Shown: piece after piece, positions 52,590 through 61,713 of the stretch
How the letters are laid out: each line of letters opens with the position of its first letter
Numbering within the stretch: the stretch's first letter is position 1
Source of the DNA: Schlesneria sp.
GTDB lineage: Bacteria > Planctomycetota > Planctomycetia > Planctomycetales > Planctomycetaceae
Assembly (NCBI GenBank): GCA_028291515.1
Contig: JAQGHU010000069.1
Coordinates: forward strand, 87,419-151,418
Direction of reading: 5' to 3'
DNA length: 64,000 nucleotides
The notes under the pieces: model-generated
The model's input: the letters and a program-made list of their open reading frames with translations, nothing else
Told to the model about the DNA's origin: nothing
Database searches by the model: none
Made by a program: the position numbers and the translations under genes

Positions 52590-52677
52590 GAGTCAGGTGG
52601 TCTATCAAAGTGTAGAGTGCTAAGGTACCTATGCGTGCCACCGGCTCTGGAGCGCAGTTGGCATCCATGTGATTCGT

Positions 52678-52710
52678 GGTACTGTCCACCTAAATTAGGC
52701 GGACAGTACC
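52678..52710. terminator. 16-bp-arm hairpin between convergent genes
   Basis: GGTACTGTCC, one mismatch, CCTAA and the matching complement enclose a single-base loop. It is centrally placed in the 155-bp gap between genes ending at 52589 and 52745. No T run on either side; probably a two-way terminator of factor-dependent or structural type. Confidence 0.5.
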
Positions 52711-52744
52711 TGCTTCGTCGTGCGTCGGATTTGTGGTCATGTAA

Positions 52745-55700
52745 CTACTGATCGACGCGTGTCTGCCGGTTGCTCGTCATACTGGCCAAAAAAACGTACA
52801 AGTCAGCGTGGTCTTGCGGTGTCAGATCTTTCAGCAAGCCAGAGGGCATGAGGGACACGGGCGACTTCCGTTTGTCTTCAACCTGGGATGTCTCGATTCG
52901 AAATGTTTGACCGGTCCCATTTCGCAAGATGAAGCCGTCCACCGATTCGTAGATGACCAGCCCGGAATAGGACTGGCCATCCTTCGTCTGGACGAGTGTG
53001 GTCTGATACCGCGCCGATACGTCACGGCTCGGCAGAACAATCGCTGTGAACAGGTCTTCCTTCGAAAAGCGGCTGGTGGCTCCGGTTAGGTCTGGGCCCA
53101 GGGCACCGCTCGCTGAATGGCACTGCACACAAGCGCGCCGTGCGTACAACTCGGCTCCGCGTGTAGCATTTCCTTTCGACCAGTCGACCCCTTTTAAGGT
53201 CGCGATGAGCTTGGCTTGCTCTCCCGCGGAATCACCTAGCTCGGCTGCCGTCTCGGCAGGCCACTTCTGTTGGCACCAGGCGGTCCAACTATTGATCGTG
53301 GCTGGCTGCGGAACATGTCCTGCTTTTCCCGTGATGAATGCAAACTTGACTCCGTTGTTGCGTTCCAGATGCTGTACGACGACCTCGCGCAAATCGAACT
53401 CGCGTTCATCGGACCCCAATCGACGTAGCGACTTCAGCAGCGCCAATTGTTCGACAGATTGCTTGTTAGGCCCGAGCTTGTCCAATGCCGCCAGGCACGC
53501 ACTCTGGACCTCCGACTGCGACCAATCGAGGCCCGCCACAAATCGCGGGCGGTCGGCCGGCTCTGGATTCCGGCTCAGCACCACCAGCACCGAACCGCGT
53601 ACCGCAAACCGATCAAACTGCGAACGCAGCAAGACTCGATGAACGGGATCCGTGGAATCCGCGAGTGCGAAGATGACTTCGTTGGTCCAACCATAGTCGG
53701 GATCGGCCGCGATCTGTTTGGCGAAGGCTGCCCAGGCCGCCGGCAACAGTTCCGGAGCCATTTGATTCAAGAAGACCGTATGGCCAGGCCGTCCAAAGCC
53801 AGGGTACCCCACCAGCGACGATGCCAGGTAATCATCTGCCAGTGCCAGGGTGACCCAGATATCTTTGATGCGGTCACTCCAACTGGCGTCCTGGCTTAGT
53901 CCTCGCTTAACAACTTTGCTTTCCAGTTGAACCAGGGTTTTCACGATGATATCGCGCTGCTTGACCGTGTGTGTCATCGGCAGCCGCGCCAACGATGCCA
54001 GATGATGAATGTCTTCGATCGGGTCCGATTCGTCGGTCATCTTTTCGACGATCGCATCGACCAACCGACCGTTGAACGAGGTCAACATGGCCAGCAGTCG
54101 CAGCAGTTCTCGATCGAGTGGGATGTCCCCCATCGGATACAGAGCGGTCAGATCGACTCGTAGCTGGTCGAGATCGCGTTCATAAGGTTCAAGATCAATG
54201 CGACTGGCATATCCGTCAAATGTCGCCAAATGAGTGGTCGCGGGGCCGAAATCACCGAGTGCGATCTGCAGCAGTCGCACGGCGTCTCGTTTCATCTCGA
54301 TGTCGTAGCCCTTGGTCTTCAGCACCGAAACCGCCAATGCAGGGACAATACTTTGTACGCGGCTGGCATCTTGAGTCGGACGATTCAGCCAGCCGTGGGC
54401 GTAGCTGACCACTGCTCGCGCACCAACCTTGGTCGCATCGCTGGAGACCATCGGCAGCAGAGCGTCATCCAGTCGAGAAACCACCTGGGCCGCTTGCCAG
54501 CGATTGAAGCGTTCGTTGCTCCCCAGGCAGCGAGCCAGGCTTGGCAACAGCTTCACCCAATCCTCCGGCGGCATCGTCGATGACTGGCATACTTCCAATG
54601 CGCAGCGACGAACATGCGGATCTGCGTCGTCCAGGTATTGCTTCAAGATCTCGACATTCGACTTGTCGTGAGTGACGCGACCGTAAGACCAGATCGCGCG
54701 AGCCCGCACCGGCGCGTTTTTGCCGGCAGAAAGCTGCTTCAGTGACTCTGAGTCCACACCCTGGAACAGTTCCGTGAGGATTTCGATCGCACGAATTCGA
54801 CTGGAATCGGAAAGCTTGTCGTTCAACGCGGCCTCACGAAAAACAGCGGCTCCCAATTCTTTTGCGACTGGAGTCCAGCGTGCCCGTGACCAACTACTCA
54901 GTGGCTGTGGTGCTTCCAGCACCGACGCCAGTTTGACCCCGCCTTGTGATGGTGTATTCGTCGTGGGGCCTTTGTGTCGAATGCGATAGACGGCTCCGCG
55001 GGTTCCTCGACCGCCGACGCTGACATACAACGATCCATCCGGACCGACCTCGGCATCTGTCGGAGCAAAGCCGTGATGGCCGACTGCGGACATGAATAGC
55101 TCCGGCTCAGATTTCCACGTTTCGCCGGCAGCAGTCAGGGGGACCGCGTGAATTCGGCCGTACGTCCAATCGAGAACGAACAACGCGCCCCGATACTTCT
55201 CTGGGAATTGCGTATGCCGATAACAGGTCACTCCCGTCGGGGACCCGCGTCCGAACGAAGCGACGACGGGCGGCATGTCGAACGCCGCATCAGGTCGCAT
55301 CCAGCTCTTGCTCACCCATCCGTGATCCGCACCCGGAAGCACCTGAAACACACGCGTGGGACGATACCACGGCAGCGAAACTTCGCGTTCTTCATCGCTG
55401 TCATAGGTAAACAGATCCCCCTGCGGATTGAAGGCAAAATCGTATGCGTTACGCAGACCATGCGCGATGATCTCCGCTCCCGACAGATCGGGTTTCAAAC
55501 GCATCATCACGCCCGCTCGCGGTTGTTTGATCGGCGAACTTGGCAACGTGACGTAACGCTCGTTGATATTGGCATTGTTTCCGGCGATCACGTACCACCA
55601 GCCGTCGGGGCCGGGTTGGATAGAGTGAACGTCATGCTCGCCGCCCGATTTGGTTCGCAGAAAAATCTCGGGCGGACCATCGGCTTGATCGTCGCCGTTT

Positions 55701-56068
55701 GCATCGCGGAGTCGCAACAAGCCGCCGTCACCGATGCACAGCAGCGATGTGCCGTGGGAGTACAGGCCCTGAGCTCCATTCTTGGGCAGGTTTGAGAACA
55801 GCTTCGCTTCGTCCGCTTTGCCGTCCCCGTTCTTATCGATCAGGATCTTGATATAGCCCGCCCCAGCAACCACGACGCGACCCTGCGAGTCGATCGTCAT
55901 CGAATAGATGTCGTGCGCCAGATCGTCTCCGGCGAACTCGACGATCTCGAAGCCTTCGGGAACTTTCAGTCCCAGTTCTTCGGCCGCAACCAGTCGATTC
56001 GTGGCTGACAACAGGCAGACAATGGCAATCGCCGCGCCAGCCAACATCCGTCCGTGGGAACGTGGCAT
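52745..56068 (-). CDS. PVC-type membrane-bound dehydrogenase/HEAT/haem protein
   Basis: An 1107-residue exported protein (signal MLAGAAIAIVCLLSATNRLV after a polar start). Residues about 30-370 form a glucose-dehydrogenase-like beta-propeller (the Pirellula/Verrucomicrobium N-terminal type: VPEGFEIVEFAGDDLAHDIY, GEHDVHSIQPGPDGWWYV, GLRNAYDFAFNPQGDLFTYD). About 380-900 are helical HEAT-type repeats (PHVRRCALEVCQSS). The C-terminal ~150 residues are the PVC haem-binding domain with C980-V-Q-C-H984 and a LVQTKDGQSYSGLVIYESVD fold behind it. A role in extracytoplasmic oxidation of sugars is suggested by the propeller, without proof. It stands as a single minus gene between two operons. Confidence 0.93.
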   Translation of the reverse strand: MPRSHGRMLAGAAIAIVCLLSATNRLVAAEELGLKVPEGFEIVEFAGDDLAHDIYSMTIDSQGRVVVAGAGYIKILIDKNGDGKADEAKLFSNLPKNGAQGLYSHGTSLLCIGDGGLLRLRDANGDDQADGPPEIFLRTKSGGEHDVHSIQPGPDGWWYVIAGNNANINERYVTLPSSPIKQPRAGVMMRLKPDLSGAEIIAHGLRNAYDFAFNPQGDLFTYDSDEEREVSLPWYRPTRVFQVLPGADHGWVSKSWMRPDAAFDMPPVVASFGRGSPTGVTCYRHTQFPEKYRGALFVLDWTYGRIHAVPLTAAGETWKSEPELFMSAVGHHGFAPTDAEVGPDGSLYVSVGGRGTRGAVYRIRHKGPTTNTPSQGGVKLASVLEAPQPLSSWSRARWTPVAKELGAAVFREAALNDKLSDSSRIRAIEILTELFQGVDSESLKQLSAGKNAPVRARAIWSYGRVTHDKSNVEILKQYLDDADPHVRRCALEVCQSSTMPPEDWVKLLPSLARCLGSNERFNRWQAAQVVSRLDDALLPMVSSDATKVGARAVVSYAHGWLNRPTQDASRVQSIVPALAVSVLKTKGYDIEMKRDAVRLLQIALGDFGPATTHLATFDGYASRIDLEPYERDLDQLRVDLTALYPMGDIPLDRELLRLLAMLTSFNGRLVDAIVEKMTDESDPIEDIHHLASLARLPMTHTVKQRDIIVKTLVQLESKVVKRGLSQDASWSDRIKDIWVTLALADDYLASSLVGYPGFGRPGHTVFLNQMAPELLPAAWAAFAKQIAADPDYGWTNEVIFALADSTDPVHRVLLRSQFDRFAVRGSVLVVLSRNPEPADRPRFVAGLDWSQSEVQSACLAALDKLGPNKQSVEQLALLKSLRRLGSDEREFDLREVVVQHLERNNGVKFAFITGKAGHVPQPATINSWTAWCQQKWPAETAAELGDSAGEQAKLIATLKGVDWSKGNATRGAELYARRACVQCHSASGALGPDLTGATSRFSKEDLFTAIVLPSRDVSARYQTTLVQTKDGQSYSGLVIYESVDGFILRNGTGQTFRIETSQVEDKRKSPVSLMPSGLLKDLTPQDHADLYVFLASMTSNRQTRVDQ

Positions 56069-56259
56069 GATTCATCCGTGATTAAAGTTCAGGCCAATAG
56101 ACGTGGCAGCCAAGAGCCCCGCTGCATGATTAATGGCCTAAATCTTACTCGCGATTGGCTTTGAGAGGCAATGGCGGTCCTGGCGGTCACAACAGTCGTC
56201 AGCACGTAGGGGGTGTGTGCACCCTTCGAAACACAACGTCTGCCTTGCCGCCCAAATGG

Positions 56260-57426
56260 CTATTTCGCCGAGCCAGATTTCCTCAGCCGTTTAACAAGTT
56301 GGTCGAGGTCTGACGGGAACGGCATCTGGAAGAAGAGCTCTTCACCGCTGACCGGGTGAATAAACCCCAACTCGGCGGCATGCAGCGCCAGTCGGGGAGC
56401 CCCGCTGACATCTTTAATCTTCTCAGCTCCGAACGGCTGATCATATTTGATGTCGCCGCAGACCATGCAACCTTTCTCGGCCAGATGGATGCGAATCTGG
56501 TTGGTGCGGCCCGTTTCCAGCCGGCATTCGACTTGGCTGTAATCACCCAACTGTTCCATCCAGCGCACGTGAGTCACCGCGCGCTGGCCGATCTTGCTGT
56601 TGAAGACGCTGCCGCGCCGACCGTCACCGCGGTCTCGAACCAGATTCGACACGATCGTCCCGTCCTGTGGGCGACCATGGACAATCGCCCAGTAAACTCG
56701 GTGGACCGTATGTTTGCGAAACTGGCTGACGAGATGCGATTCGGCTTCTTCGTTCCTCGCAAATACCAGCACCCCGCTGGTATCGCGATCCAGGCGATGC
56801 ACACAGCGAACCAACGACACCCTGGTCCGTGAACGAGTCCCCGGTGGAATCCGCTGCGCCAGCAATTCGTTTAGCGCTTCATCCAGCGACGGCTGCCGAG
56901 CTTTCCGCTCCAGCGACCAGTTTCGCTCTTCAGGACGACGATGCGTCATCATCCCCGCGGGTTTTTCCACGACAACAATGTGGGGATCGGCGAAGATAAT
57001 TTTGACATCGGACGGCTGCGGTAGTGGTGCTCGCGGCTTGTCCGCCAGAACCAATGCGTCGCCAGCGGCAACTCGTCTCGCTTCGTCGATACAGACCACG
57101 CCGTTCAACGAGACGTGGGCCTTCAGCAGCACACTACGCAGCTTCGACCATGATTCGCCAGGACGCAGCGCTCGCAAGATCGCCAGGACAGTGTGACCTG
57201 CCGCTTCGGCGGGGATCGTAAATGTGCTACCCACTTCCAATGGTTCGAACGTCGGCAATGGAGGGAGCGACTTCTTCTTGTCCGATTCCTCCAGTGGCGG
57301 AGTACTCTTTTTTCGAGCCTTGCGGACTGCTGGTTGAGGCTGCGATTGAGCTTGAGCTTCAGCTGCCTTCTGCCAACGCTTTTTTAGTTTGAAGGGACGA
57401 CGAGTGGACTTCTTCGGCTTACTCAT
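56260..57426 (-). CDS. RluA-family RNA pseudouridine synthase
   Basis: A 388-residue synthase. A Lys/Arg/Ser-rich N-terminal tail (1-60) precedes an S4-like RNA-binding module (about 66-130). The catalytic domain follows with IIFADPHIVVVEKPAGMMTH, motif II HRLDRDTSGVLVFA (210-223, catalytic D213) and motif III CRLETGRTNQIRIHLAEKG. It isomerises uridines in rRNA or tRNA; the site is unknown, and the highly basic tail is longer than in RluC or RluD. Its start overlaps the surE stop by 8 bp (ATGAGTAA). It is the last gene of the DoxX-ligase-surE-rluA operon. Confidence 0.92.
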   Translation of the reverse strand: MSKPKKSTRRPFKLKKRWQKAAEAQAQSQPQPAVRKARKKSTPPLEESDKKKSLPPLPTFEPLEVGSTFTIPAEAAGHTVLAILRALRPGESWSKLRSVLLKAHVSLNGVVCIDEARRVAAGDALVLADKPRAPLPQPSDVKIIFADPHIVVVEKPAGMMTHRRPEERNWSLERKARQPSLDEALNELLAQRIPPGTRSRTRVSLVRCVHRLDRDTSGVLVFARNEEAESHLVSQFRKHTVHRVYWAIVHGRPQDGTIVSNLVRDRGDGRRGSVFNSKIGQRAVTHVRWMEQLGDYSQVECRLETGRTNQIRIHLAEKGCMVCGDIKYDQPFGAEKIKDVSGAPRLALHAAELGFIHPVSGEELFFQMPFPSDLDQLVKRLRKSGSAK

Positions 57427-58189
57427 GGGAAGGAATCTCCCAGCTTTCGCTGCGAAGTTCGTTCAGCAGCTTTTGCTGAGTCAGGTCGAACTGCAGCGGA
57501 GTGACCGTGATGTTCCCTTCGGTCAGACTCTGCACGTCCGTCATCGGATCGTAGACGTGGCACTTCAATGGGTTGAGGCCGCTCCAATAGTAGGTGCGTC
57601 CACGCGGATCGACTCGCGTTTCAATTTCGTCTGCCGAGCGGCGGCATTCCATTCCGACAAATTTGACACCTCGCGGCCAGTTGGCTCGCGGTGGCGGAAA
57701 GTTGACGTTCCATAACATTCCGGGCTGAGTTCGTTCGTACAGCTTCTTGCACAACGGAATCGCCCGCCGCGCCGTTTCTTCGAAGTTCGGCGGCCCGTCC
57801 ATCCATTGCGACAACGCGATGGCTGGGATGCCGAAGAACGCCGCTTCAACGGCGGCGGCCACGGTCCCTGAGTAGATCACGTTCAGGCCGACGTTGGCTC
57901 CGGCATTCAAGCCGCTGATCACGATGTCAGGGCGAGGTTTGCATAATTCGTGAATTCCCAGCTTCACGCAATCAGCGGGACGACCTTCCACCTTCCATCC
58001 GAAGAACTCGCCGTTCCGATAGTCTTTGGCAGCCAACAGGGGATGCAGATAGGTGATCGAGTGGCCGACGCCACTTTGTTCGGCCGCAGGTGACACCACC
58101 GTCACATCGCCCCATTTCCGCAATTCGTGATAGATCGCCAGCAAGCTGGGAGCGTGAATACCGTCGTCATTAACCAATAAAATCTGCAT
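57419..58189 (-). CDS. surE: 5'/3'-nucleotidase SurE
   Basis: A 256-residue survival protein E. The metal site is visible: D8 and D9 (MQILLVNDDGIHAPS), S39 (EQSGVGHS) and N95 (ISGLNAGANVG). SGTVAAAVEAAFFGIPAIAL is the usual following helix. It removes 5' or 3' phosphates from nucleoside monophosphates. The length is normal. It starts 48 bp after the ligase gene, and its stop overlaps the downstream pseudouridine synthase gene. Confidence 0.96.
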   Translation of the reverse strand: MQILLVNDDGIHAPSLLAIYHELRKWGDVTVVSPAAEQSGVGHSITYLHPLLAAKDYRNGEFFGWKVEGRPADCVKLGIHELCKPRPDIVISGLNAGANVGLNVIYSGTVAAAVEAAFFGIPAIALSQWMDGPPNFEETARRAIPLCKKLYERTQPGMLWNVNFPPPRANWPRGVKFVGMECRRSADEIETRVDPRGRTYYWSGLNPLKCHVYDPMTDVQSLTEGNITVTPLQFDLTQQKLLNELRSESWEIPSHE

Positions 58190-58237
58190 CGTCTTCTCAA
58201 GAGTCTGATAATCGTCACGTCTCGCCGGCGATGCCGA

Positions 58238-59611
58238 CTATGTTTGTTGTTCTTCGTAACCTTTCGCGGTCTTCTCATCAATCAACTTGTTCGCATGCTT
58301 CGCCGCGGCAGCGGTGTCAGCGAACGATTTCGTCTGCGACTGACCTTGTGTACCAGTACGACCATATCGAACAGTAACCTCAACACCAGCGGTGGCGATT
58401 TCCCAAAACTTGTCGGATTTGTCGTCGTGAAACCCGAAATAGCGAACGCCGTCCACAGCGGATGTGACTGATGGCGCGGGAGTTGGAACGCTCCCCTTGG
58501 AGCTCGCCGGTTTGGGTGAAGTTGAGGTAGCAGTTGCTCCCCTCCCTTTTTTAGAGCTGGCGATGACCGCCGGAGTGATGCCTGCAATGGGCTCGTCCTT
58601 GCGGATGCCGATGTATGACGGAAACCGAGGTACCCCACCATCGGACAGTTCTTGATAGCGAAACGTGATGGTGCTGCCGATAGCGGGTGGCGATTCGCGT
58701 TGAGAATCAGAGAAGCCCGTGCCGACCGAGAATGCCGTCCCATCCGGCAGCACGACCTGTAGTGCTCCCAGTCGTCCCTTGTGCCGCCCTGCTCCACCCT
58801 GATGCCCGACCACTTTGGCCTCGGCATCGAAGAACGTCTTGACCTTCAACAACGTCGACGACCTTCCCGCGACATACAACGACGCGGGTTGCCGTAGCAT
58901 CAGTCCTTCACCACCCAGCGCTTCGACTCGTTGCAGCTCTTCCTTCAGATGAGCGATCCCCTGGCAACGCGCCTGTTCATGCGCGACGGCGAACTCGGGC
59001 TGCTGTTGCTGGACGAGGTTGTGCAGGTAATCCATCCTCGCTTCAAACGGCTCCTTCAAAGCGGGGGCATCGAACACGACGAACTTGATCTGCCGCCAGT
59101 GTTCGCTCTGATCTTTACGCCGAACGATACTGACCGTTTTTTGAAACTGCTTCCGATCCAACCACAATTCGCCATCAAGGGGCTCGTTGGGCAAACTCTC
59201 CGTAAACCAGACCGGAGCGGCATACAGGTTTCCCAACCGTGACAGGAACTGCGTCCCATCCCAATAGGCCCGCACCCCATCGAGCTTCTCGCTGATCCAC
59301 CAGTCGGTGACGTCCTGAGCGCTGTCCCACGATTCGGCCAACAGCACGGGAGCCTCAACGGCATCCTCTTCTTCGCCGTACGCATTCTTTTTTCGCACGG
59401 GAGCCGCAACAGGAGCCCCCAATCGGGCTTCCTCCGCAGCATCACCCCGCAGCTTCCGCAGGTGTTTGCACGTTCTGGCTTCGATGCCCGACGACTGATT
59501 TCGCCAGGCCGGGCAAGTGCAGGAATAGACGCCGCCGATGTTCTTCAGGGTGTAAATCGAACTGCCCGAACCCTGAACCTGGATAGCCTCGCCATCAGCC
59601 AGATCACCCAT
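58238..59611 (-). CDS. ATP-dependent DNA ligase with SWIM finger and WGR domain
   Basis: A 457-residue fusion; the start MGDLADGEAIQVQGSG lies 7 bases after GAGGA. Residues ~15-55 form a SWIM zinc finger (CTCPAWRNQ, then CKHL). About 95-245 is a ligase adenylation core with the nucleotide motif E-K-L-D-G-V-R (ISEKLDGVRAYWDG, catalytic Lys), a DGELW motif and GGEGLMLR. About 250-330 is the OB domain (LKVKTFFDAEAKVVGHQGGA, TFRYQELSDGGVPRFPSYIG). A Ser/Thr/Pro linker leads to a WGR domain (about 375-450: RYFGFHDDKSDKFWEIATAG, RYGRTGTQGQ). It seals nicks in DNA using ATP, probably in repair and not replication. SWIM and WGR should bind nucleic acid or guide protein contacts. Between DoxX and surE in one operon. 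Confidence 0.9.
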   Translation of the reverse strand: MGDLADGEAIQVQGSGSSIYTLKNIGGVYSCTCPAWRNQSSGIEARTCKHLRKLRGDAAEEARLGAPVAAPVRKKNAYGEEEDAVEAPVLLAESWDSAQDVTDWWISEKLDGVRAYWDGTQFLSRLGNLYAAPVWFTESLPNEPLDGELWLDRKQFQKTVSIVRRKDQSEHWRQIKFVVFDAPALKEPFEARMDYLHNLVQQQQPEFAVAHEQARCQGIAHLKEELQRVEALGGEGLMLRQPASLYVAGRSSTLLKVKTFFDAEAKVVGHQGGAGRHKGRLGALQVVLPDGTAFSVGTGFSDSQRESPPAIGSTITFRYQELSDGGVPRFPSYIGIRKDEPIAGITPAVIASSKKGRGATATSTSPKPASSKGSVPTPAPSVTSAVDGVRYFGFHDDKSDKFWEIATAGVEVTVRYGRTGTQGQSQTKSFADTAAAAKHANKLIDEKTAKGYEEQQT

Positions 59612-59658
59612 CGCAGTTTCCTCGAACAAGAGTCCCTTTTTACCAGAACGAACAGCCC

Positions 59659-60036
59659 TCAGCGGCGGATCGGAATCAGCTTTCGCAGCCGTTCCTCACG
59701 CAAGAAAATCCCCAGCCAGACGACAACGCCCAAGATGGCCTGAACATAGACCGGCTCGCCCACTCGCAAATGAGCCAGAATCGCTCCACCGATGTATCCC
59801 GTGAGCAGAATCGCACCCAGGATTGCCGTGGGAGGAAATAGATAAATAGCGACACAAGCGAGCTCCAAGATTCCCAACGGCAGAATCAGGCTCGTGGGTA
59901 GCTGCAGCGGACCCATCCCCTTCTCGATCTCTTTGGGTGCCAACAGCTTCATCGCGGCGCTCATGATGAACAACGCCGATGCGAGCAGCGACAAGATACG
60001 ACCAGTCCAGACCAATTTCCCAACTTTTGCTGCCAT
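59659..60036 (-). CDS. DoxX-like four-helix membrane protein
   Basis: A 125-residue protein with GGAG 7 bases before the ATG (MAAKVGKLVWTGRILSLLAS); 51 further upstream codons would cross a family B palindrome. Four hydrophobic helices: about 9-30, 48-68, 70-90 and 98-115, in the layout of DoxX-like proteins (KLLAPKEIEKGM, LELACVAIYLF, GYIGGAILAHLRVGEP). No catalytic motif; DoxX-like proteins are thought to help oxidative or membrane processes. It is 47 bp upstream of the ligase gene and probably the first gene of that operon. Confidence 0.85.
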   Translation of the reverse strand: MAAKVGKLVWTGRILSLLASALFIMSAAMKLLAPKEIEKGMGPLQLPTSLILPLGILELACVAIYLFPPTAILGAILLTGYIGGAILAHLRVGEPVYVQAILGVVVWLGIFLREERLRKLIPIRR

Positions 60037-60130
60037 GAAAATTCTCCCTCTGAAGGCAATTGACTCAGTTGGATCGCAGTTTAGTCGGAAGTCGATCGTC
60101 GCGATACTTATCGAGATCGCGGCGTGGTTT

Positions 60131-60216
60131 GGGTGCCACGGACTCACTGTCTTCGGTGTGGCCGTGTCTTCGGTCAAAGACACGGCCATGTCGAGGACTC
60201 CAAGACCGTGGTACCC
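60131..60216. repeat. Dispersed repeat family B, copy 3
   Basis: Matches the 87-bp palindrome at 18633 with few changes (GGGTGCCACGGACTCAC at the left, GACCGTGGTACCC at the right). It lies between the divergent DoxX and ruvC genes and forms most of what is visible in that ~320-bp gap. Confidence 0.85.
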
Positions 60217-60353
60217 CTACTCACCATTCTAATGACAGATCGCGCCCCGGTATTTCAGGCCAGAATTAGCGCCCCGGCCGGAACCTGCTATGCTCCGGTC
60301 CTCGTGAGCCGCCAGGTCGGCTCCAATACCGTATCGCCGCAAGGATGCTGCTG

Positions 60354-60893
60354 ATGACTACCAATGGACCGCATTTCGCGACCGACTCGCGGCCGCATTG
60401 CATTCTGGGAGTCGATCCGGGACTCAACCGGACAGGCTATGCCATCCTCGAACGCTCCAAGTCCGGCCCGATTCTGCGTGAAGGGGGCGTCATTCGCTCG
60501 ACGCAAACACTGACGCTGGCCGAGCGTGTCCTTGAAATCGGTCATGGCTTGCGTGAGGTGATCGACGAGTTCCAGCCGCAGTGCCTGGCCATCGAACAAG
60601 TGTTTTCCTCCGCCCAATTCCCTCGGACGGCCATCCTGATGGCGCACGCCCGCGGTGCCATTTTGTTTGCGGCCGCGGATGCCAAATTGACGGTGAAGGA
60701 CTACGCGCCGCGCGAAATTAAACGGCTGCTGACCGGCAGCGGCAAAGCGTCGAAAGAGCAGATTCAGCACGCCATCCGGAACGAATTGGGGCTACCCAAC
60801 ATCCTCGAACCGAACGACGTGGCCGACGCGTTTGCTGTTGCCCTGTGCCACTATCACTGCAGTCGCACCATTGGAACACTGGTCAAGCCTTGA
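60354..60893 (+). CDS. ruvC: Holliday-junction resolvase RuvC
   Basis: A 179-residue RuvC from the ATG 8 bases after AAGGA (an earlier ATG at 60345 overlaps the ribosome site). The four acidic catalytic residues are visible: D21 (ILGVDPGLNRTG), E81 (CLAIEQVF), and D155 and D158 (EPNDVADAFAVA), spaced as in E. coli. The protein cuts four-way junctions symmetrically. There is a 13-residue N-terminal polar extension before the domain. ruvA follows at about 90 bp, separated by a short palindromic repeat; ruvB is not in the window. Confidence 0.96.
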   Translation: MTTNGPHFATDSRPHCILGVDPGLNRTGYAILERSKSGPILREGGVIRSTQTLTLAERVLEIGHGLREVIDEFQPQCLAIEQVFSSAQFPRTAILMAHARGAILFAAADAKLTVKDYAPREIKRLLTGSGKASKEQIQHAIRNELGLPNILEPNDVADAFAVALCHYHCSRTIGTLVKP

Positions 60894-60903
60894 TTGGCGA
60901 TTT

Positions 60904-60939
60904 CCGGGGCTTCGCGAAGCGCTCCAGCCCCGGCCACCC
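60904..60939. repeat. Dispersed repeat family A, short copy between ruvC and ruvA
   Basis: 36 bp identical to 15174-15209: CCGGGGCTTCGCGAAGCGCT and onward, a GC-rich palindrome with the core CTTCGCGAAG. It lies 10 bp after the ruvC stop and 45 bp before the ruvA start, inside the operon. Confidence 0.85.
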
Positions 60940-60983
60940 GTCGATTTACAACGAATTCGTCATGCCTTGAAGGAACTCTGACT

Positions 60984-61607
60984 TTGATTACCCGCATTAC
61001 TGGCAAGTTGGTTCGGTTGGGCGATGACACCGCAAGGCTGGAGGTCGGGGCCTTTGAATACGAACTGTACGTTCCCGAATTCGTCCGTCGGCAACTGCAG
61101 TCGTCGATGGGAAGCGAAGTCACCCTGAAGACGATTCAATACATCGAAGGCAACGCTCAGGGAAGCCGCTTGACCCCGCGATTGATCGGGTTCCTCTCCG
61201 AAGCCGAAATCGAATTCTTCGACCTTGTCTGTTCCGTGGACGGCATGGGCGTGAAGAAATCGCTGCGAGCCATGGTTCGCCCCGTCCGCGAAGTGGCTGA
61301 AGCGATCGAAGAGCAGAACGTGAAGGAACTGAGTCTGCTGCCCGGCATCGGGGCAGCCATGAGCGAACGCATCGTCGCGAAGCTGCGTCGCAAGATGGCC
61401 AAGTTCGCGTTGATGGTCGCCAAAGAATTCCCGCAGGCCGCTCCGTCGGATCGCAGTGTGCTCAACGAAGCCATGGAAGCCTTGATCAGCCTGGGCTACA
61501 ACTCGGTAGAAGCTCGCGAAAAGATCGAGGCCGTGTCGGCCGCGAAGGTCAAGCCCAAGTCGGTCGAAGACGTGATCTTTGCGATCTATCAGCTCGAGCG
61601 TAAGTAA
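60984..61607 (+). CDS. ruvA: Holliday-junction branch-migration protein RuvA
   Basis: A 207-residue RuvA. The start is TTG at 60984, because the family begins with the short M-I-x-x-I-x-G strand and this gives (M)ITRITGKLVRLGDD; AAGGA precedes it by 9 bases, and in-frame codons further upstream cross the repeat. Domain I (1-65) is an OB barrel, domain II (about 70-145) has two helix-hairpin-helix units (LVCSVDGMGVKKSLRAM, LSLLPGIGAAMSERIVAKLR), and domain III (about 158-207) is the RuvB-binding three-helix end (EALISLGYNSVEAREKIEAV). It recognises the junction and loads RuvB. Confidence 0.94.
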   Translation: MITRITGKLVRLGDDTARLEVGAFEYELYVPEFVRRQLQSSMGSEVTLKTIQYIEGNAQGSRLTPRLIGFLSEAEIEFFDLVCSVDGMGVKKSLRAMVRPVREVAEAIEEQNVKELSLLPGIGAAMSERIVAKLRRKMAKFALMVAKEFPQAAPSDRSVLNEAMEALISLGYNSVEAREKIEAVSAAKVKPKSVEDVIFAIYQLERK

Positions 61608-61713
61608 TGTGGCTACCAAGATCGGCAGAAACGGCTATTGACCGATCAGGCCGTCAGAATTAAAAGCATTAGCTGTTAACAGGGATGTTGTATCTTGCGG
61701 AAGGAGTCCGCCC

